DNA of 64,000 nt from Chengkuizengella marina (GCF_009910845.1 NZ_SIJB01000023.1:124001-188000); one strand, 5' to 3'; shown: positions 8,700 to 17,049, numbered from the stretch's first letter. Made by a program: numbers and translations. The notes: generated from the sequence alone by a model not told the origin.

Positions 8700-9932
8700 T
8701 TAAAAAGCCCAATTCCCGTTACGGAACAATGGTTCTCTTTTTCCATCTGCTGTTTCGCCATCAATGTTCATTTCTGCGGAACCAACCATAAAGTCTTGAT
8801 GTACTAAACTATTATTTGCACCTAGTTCTGCAAGTTGGTCTCTTGTCATCTTTTTGCCACCTTCAAAGCTGAACGCATAAGCACTTCCGATTGCAAGGTG
8901 ATTGGAAGCATTTTCATCAAATAACGTGTTGTAAAAAATGAGATTGGAATTTGAGATCGGTGAATCATGTGGAACTAACGCTACTTCACCTAAGTAATGT
9001 GAACCTTCATCAGTTTCAATTAAAGTTTTTAAAGTATCGTAACCTTGCTCTGCTTCAAAATCTATGATTTTTCCGTTATCAAAAGTGATTTTAAAATTGT
9101 CAATTAAATTACCGCCATAGCTTAATGGTTTTGTACTGGAAACATAACCATTAACACCCGTTTTCAAAGGTGCCGTGAATACTTCTTCTGTAGGAATGTT
9201 AGCAAAAAAATCGATGCCTTTTTCATTCGGTGAGCTTCCGCCTAACCATATATGTTTTTCAGGTAATTCAATGGTTAGTTTTGTACCTGGTGCATCGTAA
9301 TGCAAAAATTTATATTTTTTCTCATTTAAAAAGTTTGCTTTGTCATGCAGCTTTTTATTATGATCTTTCCATGCTTGGATAGGATCATCTTGATCTATTC
9401 TTGCAATACTGAAAAATGCATCCCAAAGTTTTTCAACTTGTTCTTCTTCTGGAACGTCTGGGAAGACTTTTGCAGCCCATACTTTTGACGATACACCAAT
9501 GATATTCCAGCTTGGTTTGTCTGATTGAATATATTCACGGAATTTGCTTAATGCTTGACCCTGAGCTTTTTGAGCTGCGGCAATCTTTGGAGTTTCAACC
9601 CCTTTTAATAAATCTGGATCATCTGAATAGATAGAGAGAACAGCAGCTCCTTCTTCTACAAGCTCCGTGTAACCTTGTGCAACCCAAGCAGGAAATTCTT
9701 GAAATGATTCTAAAGGAGCGTTGTCATATTTAATACGAGTAATCTCGCTATCCTTCCAATCAACAATGACGTCTTTTGCCCCTAATTCATAAGCTTTTTT
9801 CGTTAATAAACGTACAAAATCCGCAGCAGTTAATCCGCAGCGTATTAAAAGTTTTTGACCTTTTTGGATGTTGACGCCTACTTTTAATGTAACTTCAGCA
9901 TATTTTTCTAGATTACGTTCAAAATTACTCAT
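8700..9932 (-). CDS. M29 family aminopeptidase (AmpS-like), copy 1
   Basis: A paralogue of the next gene downstream, also 410 residues when started at ATG 9932. A TTG two codons further upstream is in frame, but GAAGGTGG with the same spacing as in the other copy supports 9932. The M29 metal-site motifs LGEVALVPHDSPISNSNL, NASNHLAIG and VHQDFMVGS are intact. Divergence is spread over the protein and strongest in the N-terminal third, which suggests an old tandem duplication with possible specificity change (inference). A palindrome like a catabolite-control box lies at 10022-10035. Confidence 0.92.
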   Translation of the reverse strand: MSNFERNLEKYAEVTLKVGVNIQKGQKLLIRCGLTAADFVRLLTKKAYELGAKDVIVDWKDSEITRIKYDNAPLESFQEFPAWVAQGYTELVEEGAAVLSIYSDDPDLLKGVETPKIAAAQKAQGQALSKFREYIQSDKPSWNIIGVSSKVWAAKVFPDVPEEEQVEKLWDAFFSIARIDQDDPIQAWKDHNKKLHDKANFLNEKKYKFLHYDAPGTKLTIELPEKHIWLGGSSPNEKGIDFFANIPTEEVFTAPLKTGVNGYVSSTKPLSYGGNLIDNFKITFDNGKIIDFEAEQGYDTLKTLIETDEGSHYLGEVALVPHDSPISNSNLIFYNTLFDENASNHLAIGSAYAFSFEGGKKMTRDQLAELGANNSLVHQDFMVGSAEMNIDGETADGKREPLFRNGNWAF

Positions 9933-10092
9933 TAACAAAATACCACCTTCATGGGAATTTTTATATCTTCATTTATGTATGTTGGAATGAATGAAAGATT
10001 TTATATGTTCAGATTAACAATAGCGCTTTCGTGTTTCAAGTCTATGGAGTAAAGGGATACAATCTGAATAAGAAAAAAATGAGAAAGATCCA

Positions 10093-10869
10093 TTACTTAC
10101 TAGGTTTTATGACCTTTCCAGCTACTTTTGTAATCAGTTGTCGAGGGAAGAATCTGGGCAGGTTTGCAGTGATGTAATTGCCAAACCCATCAATGGCAAA
10201 ACTTTTTCCTTTCTTTAAAGCTTTCATTGTGGTGTTGACAACTTGCTCTGAAGTTCTCAAGTTTTTCGCACCAAATCCTCCAGAAACCTCAAAGAAATTC
10301 GTAGCAGTGGGTCCTGGACAAATGGCCAATACTTTTACTCCTTTATGCTTTAATTCACTCCACAAGGCTTCGGAAAAGGATAGTACAAAAGCTTTCGTTG
10401 CTCCGTATATCGCCATTTTAGGAAGTGGTTGAAATGCAGCTGTGGAAGCTATGTTAATAATAGCACCATTCCTCTTTTTTTCCATGTCTGCTGCAAAGAG
10501 GTATGTCATATCTACAAGTGCACTGACATTCACCATGATTTGTCCATGTGCTTTGTCTAGATTATTGTGTATAAAACTGCCAACTTGTCCAAAACCCGCA
10601 TTATTAATAAGCATATCAACATGAAGGTTAAGCTCGTCTACCGTTTTTTTGACTTCTTTTGCAGCATTTTCTTTACTTAAATCTGAAACAATGACATGGG
10701 TATTAATACCATATTTTTCACGGTATTGTTTAGCTAGATCTTCTAACTTTTGCTCAGTACGAGCCACTAAAATTAGATTCATTCCTTGTTCAGCCAGTTT
10801 ATTAGCAAATACTTCTCCAATACCAGAAGAAGCCCCTGTAATAAGTGCTGTTTGATTTTTATACTCCAT
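10093..10869 (-). CDS. Short-chain dehydrogenase, YqjQ/DltE-like
   Basis: A 258-residue SDR with TGASSGIGE, NNAGFG, a Ser in NIASTAA and YGATKAF as the catalytic Tyr-Lys pair. The C-terminal FFPRQLITKVAGKVIKPSK tail is basic and may touch the membrane. The open frame extends to 10938, but AAAGGGAG sits correctly before ATG 10869 and the first strand (QTALITGASSG) starts a few residues later. Members are NADP-dependent oxidoreductases with poorly known substrates. The gene is transcribed alone; a terminator from the sigma factor gene separates the two. Confidence 0.85.
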   Translation of the reverse strand: MEYKNQTALITGASSGIGEVFANKLAEQGMNLILVARTEQKLEDLAKQYREKYGINTHVIVSDLSKENAAKEVKKTVDELNLHVDMLINNAGFGQVGSFIHNNLDKAHGQIMVNVSALVDMTYLFAADMEKKRNGAIINIASTAAFQPLPKMAIYGATKAFVLSFSEALWSELKHKGVKVLAICPGPTATNFFEVSGGFGAKNLRTSEQVVNTTMKALKKGKSFAIDGFGNYITANLPRFFPRQLITKVAGKVIKPSK

Positions 10870-11000
10870 TATGTAATTCTCCCTTTTTCTTTCAATTAAA
10901 CCATTTAAACGCTTTCTTTTCAAATGGCATGTTTTCAAGATTTGAGAGAGGCAATCAGTTAGTTTTTAATTGAAGGATCTGTTTTTTAATTTTAAGTGGA

Positions 11001-11034
11001 CAAAAAAAAGTAGGTCATTCAAACAAACCTACAT
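11001..11034 (-). terminator. Intrinsic terminator of the ECF41 regulon
   Basis: On the minus strand GTAGGT (complement of 11027-11032) pairs with ACCTAC (complement of 11010-11015) and is followed directly by eight Ts. It ends the nat-oxidoreductase-sigma unit. Confidence 0.85.
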
Positions 11035-11102
11035 TTTATTTCTGTTGTTATATTATAGCTATCTTCATCTCTTTAAGAGTATCATCTACTCATTTACATA
11101 CC

Positions 11103-11960
11103 CTATACCACATTTGTTAATTTTTCTGGGTTTCTTATCGTATAAATTTCTTTTACTTTATTGTTTTCAAAGCGGTAAGTTGTTACATTTACAGGTATTT
11201 TGTTTTCATAAGCGATGAAACCAGGTTGGCCATTAATGTTGGCTAGTCTAATCTCGGTGTGTTGAGTCGCTTTTTTTGAGATGCCAAATAGAAAAGAAAG
11301 AACTCTAGAACGGGATATAATTGGATTTAGAGCTGCAATCACTTTTCCACCACCATCGGTATATAAGACTACATCCTCTGATAGTAACTGAGTTAATTGT
11401 TGGGTATTTTCAGTCGATAATGCCTTTAAAAATTGAATAACAATATTTTTATTTTCCTCATAAGTAAAGCTGGTTTGATCGTGATTTATATTCATTTTTT
11501 GTTTTGTTCTACTTAAAATTTTACGGCAGTTGGATTCCGATTTTTCTGTGATCTGTGCTACTTCTTTATAATCTAAGTTTAATGCCTCTCTTAAAATGAA
11601 AACCGTTCTTTCGATAGGAGTGAGTTTTTCCATCATGTATAAATAGGCGGTGGAAAGATATTCTTTTCCAATGATATCTTTTGAAGGGTCTTGATAAACT
11701 TGATCCATAACTAAAGGTTCTGGTAACCAGGGTCCCACATAAACTTCTCTTTTTTTTCGTGCTGATTTTAAAACGTCTAGGCAGCGATTGGTGGTCATTT
11801 TACATAGATACGCTTTAGTATTTTCAATGTGTTCAAGATTTTTTGTACTTGCCGTTACGAAGGTGTCCTGTACGATATCTTCAGCGTCTACAATCGTTCC
11901 TAACATACGATAGGCAATAGAAAATAATAATGGACGATAGGAATCAAATAGCTCTTTCAT
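11103..11960 (-). CDS. ECF41-group RNA polymerase sigma factor (SigJ-type)
   Basis: A 285-residue ECF sigma factor. Region 2 covers about residues 1-70 (YRPLLFSIAYRMLGTIVDAEDIVQDTF), and region 4 lies about 105-160 with an HTH (YKEVAQITEKSESNCRKIL). A C-terminal SnoaL-like domain follows from about 170. Two hallmarks of group ECF41 are present: WLPEP between regions 2 and 4, and DGGGK in the fused C-terminal domain. In this group the C-terminal extension, not an anti-sigma factor, controls activity. ATG 11960 has AAAGGAG 9 bases upstream; the longer frame overlaps the preceding gene and is unlikely. It lies 50 bases after an FAD oxidoreductase gene whose promoter matches the ECF41 consensus, so it is probably autoregulated. 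Confidence 0.93.
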   Translation of the reverse strand: MKELFDSYRPLLFSIAYRMLGTIVDAEDIVQDTFVTASTKNLEHIENTKAYLCKMTTNRCLDVLKSARKKREVYVGPWLPEPLVMDQVYQDPSKDIIGKEYLSTAYLYMMEKLTPIERTVFILREALNLDYKEVAQITEKSESNCRKILSRTKQKMNINHDQTSFTYEENKNIVIQFLKALSTENTQQLTQLLSEDVVLYTDGGGKVIAALNPIISRSRVLSFLFGISKKATQHTEIRLANINGQPGFIAYENKIPVNVTTYRFENNKVKEIYTIRNPEKLTNVV

Positions 11961-12010
11961 GATGAATCTCCTTTCATGTCGAATCCAAATAAAAAATATT
12001 GCTGGATCGT

Positions 12011-13312
12011 TCATCCTGTATAGGTTAAGCTGCTTGCCTCTTCCAGAATAGCATCTGCAGCTGCTTTCGCACTGGTGATAGAGGCATCTGCTAACAGACC
12101 ATTTGTAGTGACCCAATCTCCAGCTACATATAATCCTGGAATCTCCGAAATTTCTGTATTTATTTTAGGCATATTTGTTGATGGCATTGCATTGCAAACC
12201 GTTAAAGAAGGTAAGAAACGTTGAAAAACGACTTCTTTTTCCCAGTCTGGTTCAATGACACTTAAAAAATTCTTTAACTGCTTATGGTTTTTCTTAGGAT
12301 CTAGTTTTTCATCAGTAGATAAGTATTTACCAAGGTGAATGATGTGTAGATTCGGCTCTGTGACAAGATTGGCTACTGCTGATTGATTGGAATAGTAAAG
12401 TGGTTCATCAAGACCTAAAGCAAATTTAACGTTAAGGTTGGTTGTTTTCTTTAATACGATATCCCAAAAAGCGCCTTTCACTGGGATGCAGAGGTCACGA
12501 TATTGTTTTAAAGTAGAAGACATCTGTTCGGATTTAATCATGGATAATGTATTTGCAGGTGTGGATGTAGAAATGACATGTTCAGTTGTAAATGTTACAT
12601 CCAAACTATCTATTAAAGTGATGTTAGGGTGGGTTCCTAGTAGTTCAATGATATGGTGATTTTCTTTAATGGTTACCCCATGAGATAAAGCTTGTTGTTT
12701 GAGTTGGTCAACGAGTGTTTGCCACCCACCATCCAAATATCTAACCCCAGTTAATCCTAATTTTACTTGTTCTATAATTATACCAGCACTTGATCGTTTA
12801 GGATCATTGCAATAAGAAGAAAGTCTACATAACATATAAAATAATTTTTTCACTTTTTCTTCTATTATATGGGCTTCAACCCAATCATATAAACTGATAT
12901 TTTGTATAAACTTTGTATTTATTTTGTTTAACCCACTAACTAATTTAATGAATTCTCTTTTTTCCTTCCATTTTAGCAATTTGGAGGTTAATAAAGCGAC
13001 TGGGCTTAGGGTTAGTGGATAGGTTTTATTTTCATACAATAGTGTCCCTTTTGATACTGGGGAACCACCATTTAACTTGATATTTAATTCCTCAAGAATT
13101 TTTACACCTGGTCCATTTGGATAAATCGCATGTGGTCCTAGATTTAACAAACCACCTGCTTTTTCAATCGTAGTAGCACGACCACCGATTTGTTTTGCTT
13201 TTTCAAGAATCAGTACTTTTTTGTTTGCTTTAGATAAAATAACGGAAGCAGTGAGCCCTGCTATGCCTCCCCCTATAATGATTACATCCCATTTTTGTAG
13301 ATTTTCAGTCAT
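12011..13312 (-). CDS. FAD-dependent oxidoreductase, phytoene-desaturase/amine-oxidase-like
   Basis: A 433-residue flavoprotein. The N-terminal dinucleotide-binding motif VIIIGGGIAGLTASVILSK is followed by the LEKAKQIGGRATT stretch, and the C-terminal GLYVAGDWVTTNGLLADAS closes the FAD site. This is the layout of NAD(P)-binding Rossmann/amine oxidase proteins close to phytoene desaturases and protoporphyrinogen oxidases. Substrate unknown. The start is ATG 13312, after AGAGGAGAG; the longer frame would include the promoter. Oxidoreductases are common target genes of ECF41 sigma factors. An ECF41-type promoter lies just upstream and the sigma gene follows 50 bases downstream. Confidence 0.88.
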   Translation of the reverse strand: MTENLQKWDVIIIGGGIAGLTASVILSKANKKVLILEKAKQIGGRATTIEKAGGLLNLGPHAIYPNGPGVKILEELNIKLNGGSPVSKGTLLYENKTYPLTLSPVALLTSKLLKWKEKREFIKLVSGLNKINTKFIQNISLYDWVEAHIIEEKVKKLFYMLCRLSSYCNDPKRSSAGIIIEQVKLGLTGVRYLDGGWQTLVDQLKQQALSHGVTIKENHHIIELLGTHPNITLIDSLDVTFTTEHVISTSTPANTLSMIKSEQMSSTLKQYRDLCIPVKGAFWDIVLKKTTNLNVKFALGLDEPLYYSNQSAVANLVTEPNLHIIHLGKYLSTDEKLDPKKNHKQLKNFLSVIEPDWEKEVVFQRFLPSLTVCNAMPSTNMPKINTEISEIPGLYVAGDWVTTNGLLADASITSAKAAADAILEEASSLTYTG

Positions 13313-13344
13313 TAAAATCACTCTCCTCTTTGTTTTACTTACAT

Positions 13345-13371
13345 AACGAGGAGTGAGAATGTTTTGTGACA
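13345..13371 (-). promoter_or_regulatory. ECF41-type promoter of the oxidoreductase-sigma operon
   Basis: On the minus strand TGTCACA (13365-13371) and CGTT (13345-13348) are separated by exactly 16 bases. This matches the published ECF41 promoter (TGTCACA and CGTC-like elements about 16 apart). It lies between the acetyltransferase stop and the oxidoreductase start. The same two elements and spacing recur at 14206-14232. Confidence 0.85.
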
Positions 13372-13392
13372 TTGATATGAAAGCTTCACATA

Positions 13393-14172
13393 TTATTTGG
13401 ATTGCTTTTGATACATGTCTATATCAAATAAGTTGTTTAGTAAAATAGGAAGTTCATCTTGTTGATATTCCTTTTTCTTTTTTTCTCCATTTATCGTTGT
13501 GATGATCTCATGATTGGTTAATGTAAGTCTTCCTGTTTCTGTTGCTCGCGTTACAATCTTTTTTTGAGTAAAGGGAGATTCTGGACTGGTTTGATTCCAT
13601 CTGCAAACCTCTTCAAAAAATGAAAATGTTCTAGGTGTAGTAGTGAAACGATAGACAGAAGCCCATTCGTTGTCCAAATATTTTTGTAAGTGTAAAAATT
13701 CTCCAATAGGATAAATTCTATATTTCCCACTGATATCTTCAACGATCTCACCAGTTAGAGGCACTGGACTACGAACTGTATCCCCAGCTGCAACCTCTAT
13801 CAAATAGTCTACTCCTTTCAAAGTAACTATATTGGTTAAATGAGTATGACTTCTGTACCATTGATCCTTTTCTTTAGCAATTGTAGATGAAATCATTCTA
13901 ACTTTATAACCAAGTTGCTTTAACAACCAATGAAACAATCCATTAACTTCATAACAGAAACCCCCTCTATGATTTCGTACGATTTTATGATAAATGGGTG
14001 ATAGATCTAGTTTGACTGGCACTTTATTGATTACATCCAAATTTTCAAAAGGTACATAATATAGATTTTGTCTTTGTAACCATTTTATATCTTCAATCGC
14101 ATTTCCAGTTATGGATTGAACTTTGATTCTCTTTAAATATTCATTCACGTTCATTTCTTTATTTATAGTCAT
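13393..14172 (-). CDS. Arylamine N-acetyltransferase with a Cys-His-Glu triad
   Basis: A 259-residue NAT family protein that would transfer acetyl from acetyl-CoA to arylamines or hydrazines through a cysteine. RGGFCYEVNGLF gives the nucleophile Cys73, and His111 lies in RSHTHLTNIV. The third triad position, normally Asp in a VDVGFG-like segment, is Glu126 in YLIEVAAGD. The C-H-D/E spacing (38, 15) matches the family. A Glu triad is known from Bacillus NATs. The start is ATG 14172 with AAGGAGCG upstream. It is the first gene of the minus-strand cluster and has its own ECF41-type promoter. Confidence 0.9.
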   Translation of the reverse strand: MTINKEMNVNEYLKRIKVQSITGNAIEDIKWLQRQNLYYVPFENLDVINKVPVKLDLSPIYHKIVRNHRGGFCYEVNGLFHWLLKQLGYKVRMISSTIAKEKDQWYRSHTHLTNIVTLKGVDYLIEVAAGDTVRSPVPLTGEIVEDISGKYRIYPIGEFLHLQKYLDNEWASVYRFTTTPRTFSFFEEVCRWNQTSPESPFTQKKIVTRATETGRLTLTNHEIITTINGEKKKKEYQQDELPILLNNLFDIDMYQKQSK

Positions 14173-14205
14173 GAAATTTCACGCTCCTTATTTTTGTAAA
14201 TACAC

Positions 14206-14232
14206 AACGAGTGGGTTTAGGGTTTTGTGACA
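14206..14232 (-). promoter_or_regulatory. ECF41-type promoter of the acetyltransferase gene
   Basis: On the minus strand TGTCACA (14226-14232), 16 bases, then CGTT (14206-14209). The flanks TGTCACAAAAC and CGTTRTGTA are also shared with the promoter at 13345-13371, so both genes should respond to the sigma factor encoded at 11103-11960. Confidence 0.85.
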
Positions 14233-14255
14233 TGATGAGAACATTTACCACTATC

Positions 14256-14339
14256 ATTTTATTTAGATGGGACATCTATCATTCCAGCTTTATTATAAAC
14301 TTCAAGGAATTGGTTTACCTCATCACTAAGCTTTAAAAT
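14256..14339 (-). pseudogene. Possible C-terminal gene remnant
   Basis: On the minus strand 27 codons encode a hydrophilic peptide, IILKLSDEVNQFLEVYNKAGM followed by IDVPSK and a stop. It looks like an ordinary protein end, but a stop codon precedes it directly. It lies upstream of the acetyltransferase promoter and may be what remains of a further gene. Too short to assign. Confidence 0.25.
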
Positions 14340-14357
14340 GATCTACAACTTTCGTAT

Positions 14358-14365
14358 GATATAAT
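14358..14365 (+). promoter_or_regulatory. Extended -10 promoter of ung
   Basis: TGATATAAT (14357-14365) is an extended -10 element about 60 bases before the ung start. No clear -35 element is visible. Confidence 0.5.
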
Positions 14366-14426
14366 GACAAAAACGAAAATGTGATTTAAATGGTTGTGTA
14401 AATTAATAAAGAAAGTGGCTATTTTT

Positions 14427-15107
14427 ATGAAAATAAATATTCCCAGCTTCACAAATGATTGGGCGATGGTTTTAAAGGAAGAAATAGAAAAAGAATACTT
14501 TCAACAATTGATGAAGTTTTTACAAGAAGAGTATGAAACCCAGGTTATCTATCCCAATAAAGAACATATATTTAATGCTTTGCAACATACTTCATACGAA
14601 AATACTAAGGTGGTTATCCTTGGACAAGATCCATATCATGGACCCGATCAAGCACACGGTTTAAGTTTTTCTGTACAACATGAAATTCAGATACCACCAT
14701 CTTTAAAAAACATATTTAAAGAGTTAAGTAGTGATCTAAATATCCAAATACCTAAACATGGTTGTCTTGAAAAATGGGCTGCGCAAGGTGTTTTATTATT
14801 AAATACGGTATTAACGGTCCGGGATGGACAAGCTCATTCTCATAAGGGGAAAGGGTGGGAGATGTTTACGGATCAAGTGATGCTTTCATTAAATGATCGT
14901 CTTAAACCAGTTATTTTTATACTATGGGGTAAACCGGCTCAATTAAAACGAAAGTTAATTACTTCGCCACAACATTATATTATTGAAGCCCCTCATCCTA
15001 GTCCATTGTCTGCACATCGAGGTTTTTTTGGCAGTACACCTTTTTCAAAAGTGAATACATTTTTGAAGAGGAAGGGGATAGAGGAAATAAACTGGGGTGA
15101 GATTTAG
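14427..15107 (+). CDS. ung: Uracil-DNA glycosylase
   Basis: A 226-residue family 1 uracil-DNA glycosylase, which removes uracil from DNA to start base excision repair. The water-activating loop GQDPYHGP (the Asp is catalytic), the uracil-binding stretch [10 protein letters not shown] and the [16 protein letters not shown]-intercalation loop are all intact, and the length is normal. The frame is open from a TTG at 14394, but family alignment favours ATG 14427 ([15 protein letters not shown]). It is a single gene facing away from the ECF41 cluster. Confidence 0.95.
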   Translation: MKINIPSFTNDWAMVLKEEIEKEYFQQLMKFLQEEYETQVIYPNKEHIFNALQHTSYENTKVVILGQDPYHGPDQAHGLSFSVQHEIQIPPSLKNIFKELSSDLNIQIPKHGCLEKWAAQGVLLLNTVLTVRDGQAHSHKGKGWEMFTDQVMLSLNDRLKPVIFILWGKPAQLKRKLITSPQHYIIEAPHPSPLSAHRGFFGSTPFSKVNTFLKRKGIEEINWGEI

Positions 15108-15275
15108 AAAAAGTTTTGAGATAGAACGCAGTCAAATTAAAATATAATAGATGACCACTCTTATTCTACTAATATAGTAATATATTAGCCTTTTTTTCTT
15201 AAGATAGCCTCCTCCCTATACGTAGAAGATTTACAATGCATAGAATATAACAAATAGGAAAAAGGGGGTCGTAAC

Positions 15276-15746
15276 TTGAGAAGAAAATGTAAGAAGAATA
15301 GTAGTTATACTAGATGTAAATCTAAGAGAGAAATTGTAACAACTCTAGGTGGTCTGGAGCGTTTTCCAAAAACGGCAGTTTTTATTCAAGATTTAAATGT
15401 GATCACTTTTTTAAAGAGTATTACCTTGGTAACAGAACCACTGGTGTCAGAAAATATCGCTGGAAGGATAAGGATACAAAAAATATTTAATAATACCATT
15501 AAAAAGAAATGGAACCGTAAAACTCTTGTTAAAAAGGGAATTCGTGCTCCTAAAAAGACACCATTTCCTATTTTGCGTGTTCCATTCACACCAAGTTATC
15601 AACAGATCGCATTATTCATATTTAAGAAGTTCACTCCAATATCAAAGAAAAATGGGGAGAGGTTAGTAGAAGTAGTAGTGACAGGTACTACACCATCACC
15701 GTCTGATATACTCATCAGAAGAGTGAGATTGAAGAGGAATAAGTGA
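15276..15746 (+). CDS. Hypothetical basic protein, 156 residues
   Basis: I do not recognise this protein. It starts with TTG 15276 after AAAAGGGGG and is strongly basic (Arg and Lys throughout, RRKCKK at the N-terminus and RRVRLKRNK at the end). The middle has alternating hydrophobic residues suggesting beta strands, including VVVTGTTPSPSDILIRRV near the end. A textbook terminator follows, and the ribosome binding site is strong, so it is very likely expressed. It could be a nucleic-acid or spore-structure protein, but that is only a guess from its charge. Confidence 0.6.
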   Translation: MRRKCKKNSSYTRCKSKREIVTTLGGLERFPKTAVFIQDLNVITFLKSITLVTEPLVSENIAGRIRIQKIFNNTIKKKWNRKTLVKKGIRAPKKTPFPILRVPFTPSYQQIALFIFKKFTPISKKNGERLVEVVVTGTTPSPSDILIRRVRLKRNK

Positions 15747-15751
15747 AATCA

Positions 15752-15775
15752 GAGCATCCTAACGGGTGCTTTTTT
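15752..15775 (+). terminator. Intrinsic terminator of the basic protein gene
   Basis: AGCATCC-TAAC-GGGTGCT followed by TTTTTT, 6 bases after the stop codon. Confidence 0.9.
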
Positions 15776-16382
15776 GGTGCTACAATGAAATTTTTAAGGA
15801 AATAACTAGATAAAACCTAACTATTAAACTCACAAATGAAAATGAAAGTATTTTATATTTTGATAGGGGGTATATTTTTCCTTGATTCAAACTCTCTCTT
15901 TATGCCAAAGTAATTACATCTTAAATTCATAATCACAAAAAGAAAAAGTTCCAATACTCGGCTGAAAAGAATTCATGATAAGCATCTCATTACTTATAAA
16001 TATTCCAAGTAATCATGCTTCAAGAAATGATGAATGCCAAGTATATGTTGGGATCTTTTTTTATTGGCTTTGTATTGATGGAGGTGAGAAGTTGAGGAAG
16101 AAGTAATTGATAATTAATTTTTGGAATGAGTCATACAAAAAAATAGGAATAGGAACAGGAATAAGATTTTAGAAGTTAGCAATGAACAGTTGGGGTAAGG
16201 TTGTTGCCCATAGGGAATGAGAATGTGTTAATAACTGAATATTTTGAAATAATTGAGCACTTTTTGATTTCTATCTTCCCTACTAAAAAGGTGGAGAAAC
16301 ATAAGCTTGTTGAGGAATTACACGAGGGACTTCAGCATCCGCTAACTCATGAGGAACATTTTGACCGATTAAATCCTCTATT
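15776..16382. other. Gene-poor decayed stretch
   Basis: About 600 bases with no intact gene. A frame at 16201-16422 would encode 73 residues (EELHEGLQHPLTHEEHFDRL in the middle) from a TTG with no ribosome binding site. Its 3' end overlaps, in another frame, a recognisable propeller fragment, so I read it as decayed prophage sequence. Confidence 0.5.
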
Positions 16383-16490
16383 TCAGAAATTTGGGCGTTT
16401 GCAGTGGATGCTGATGGTTTAGTTTACAGCGGAAGTGATGATTTTACGGTCCTAAGATATCAGGAATGTATGGCGTTTCAATATAAGTAG
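16383..16490 (+). pseudogene. Beta-propeller repeat fragment, prophage relic
   Basis: The frame encodes SEIWAFAVDADGLVYSGSDD followed by FTV, a blade of the kind found in WD40/PQQ-like repeat proteins of phage-related loci. The continuation is not propeller-like and stops after 35 codons. There is no start codon or ribosome binding site. With the holin and SLH relics that follow it suggests the remains of a prophage tail and lysis region. Confidence 0.5.
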
Positions 16491-16567
16491 AGATAGATAA
16501 TAAAAATATATCAGGAATATACCAAATTACTGATTGTTAAAATTTTTAATAAGGTGAGGAAATGGAC

Positions 16568-16752
16568 ATGGAAAAAGAATTTATAGCATTTTTAATGACA
16601 CAAGGGCCGTTTGCAGGCCTTTTTGTTTGGTTATTATATACAACAAAGAAAGAGGGTAAAGAACGAGAGAATCGACTTCATGCTTTACTTAATAAGCTCT
16701 CCAAAAAATAGATACGGTCGATAAACTAGAAAATAAGATGAGGGTTAGTTGA
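16568..16752 (+). pseudogene. BhlA/UviB-type holin-like protein, frameshifted
   Basis: Starting at ATG 16568 after AAGGTGAGG, the frame encodes MEKEFIAFLMTQGPFAGLFV, a short hydrophobic stretch, and a charged tail, then stops at 16709. This is the BhlA/UviB bacteriocin-holin pattern, but it is about 47 residues long against the usual 65-90. After the A6 run at 16703-16708 the -1 frame continues with IDTVDKLENKM, which is the expected coiled tail, to a stop at 16752. A one-base insertion in the A run is the simplest reading. Such holins normally precede phage amidase genes, and an SLH/amidase relic follows. Confidence 0.6.
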
Positions 16753-16812
16753 TGGTTTTATGCCAAATGAATTATATGGACCAGAAACTAAGAGTTAAAA
16801 GAAAAGAGTATT

Positions 16813-16963
16813 TTCAAGGATGTGAGTGTACAGCACTGGAATTCAAGAAGTAGCTGGTTTAGAGGGATATACCGATGGAACATTTAAACCATCCCAAATG
16901 CTGACTAAAGGAGGGATGGCAGTCGAAGCGTCCAGAATCATTCGCTATGTAAAGGGTCTATAA
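16813..16963 (+). pseudogene. SLH-domain tail of a degraded surface or lysis protein
   Basis: One frame gives FKDVSVQHW and a second, one base shifted, gives GIQEVAGLEGYTDGTFKPSQ, MLTKGGMAVEASRI and a stop. Together they form one S-layer homology repeat (the family reads FxDV..HWA..xI..A...GxxxGYxDGTFxPxxxxTRxEMA). The frameshift and missing 5' region show it is a remnant, probably of a phage cell-wall hydrolase with an SLH-like tail. Confidence 0.65.
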
Positions 16964-17049
16964 CATAAATTAAAACCATTAAAACGATGTTTGGTAATAT
17001 AACCAGTTAAAGGTTCTTAGTAATCGTAATGATGACTATGAACCTTACA

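Noticed and set aside
15776-16200. Possible small genes in the gap after the basic protein
   Set aside because: All frames are short, lack ribosome binding sites and have no recognisable sequence.
16201-16422. 73-codon frame
   Set aside because: Starts at TTG without a binding site and overlaps a better-supported propeller fragment in another frame.
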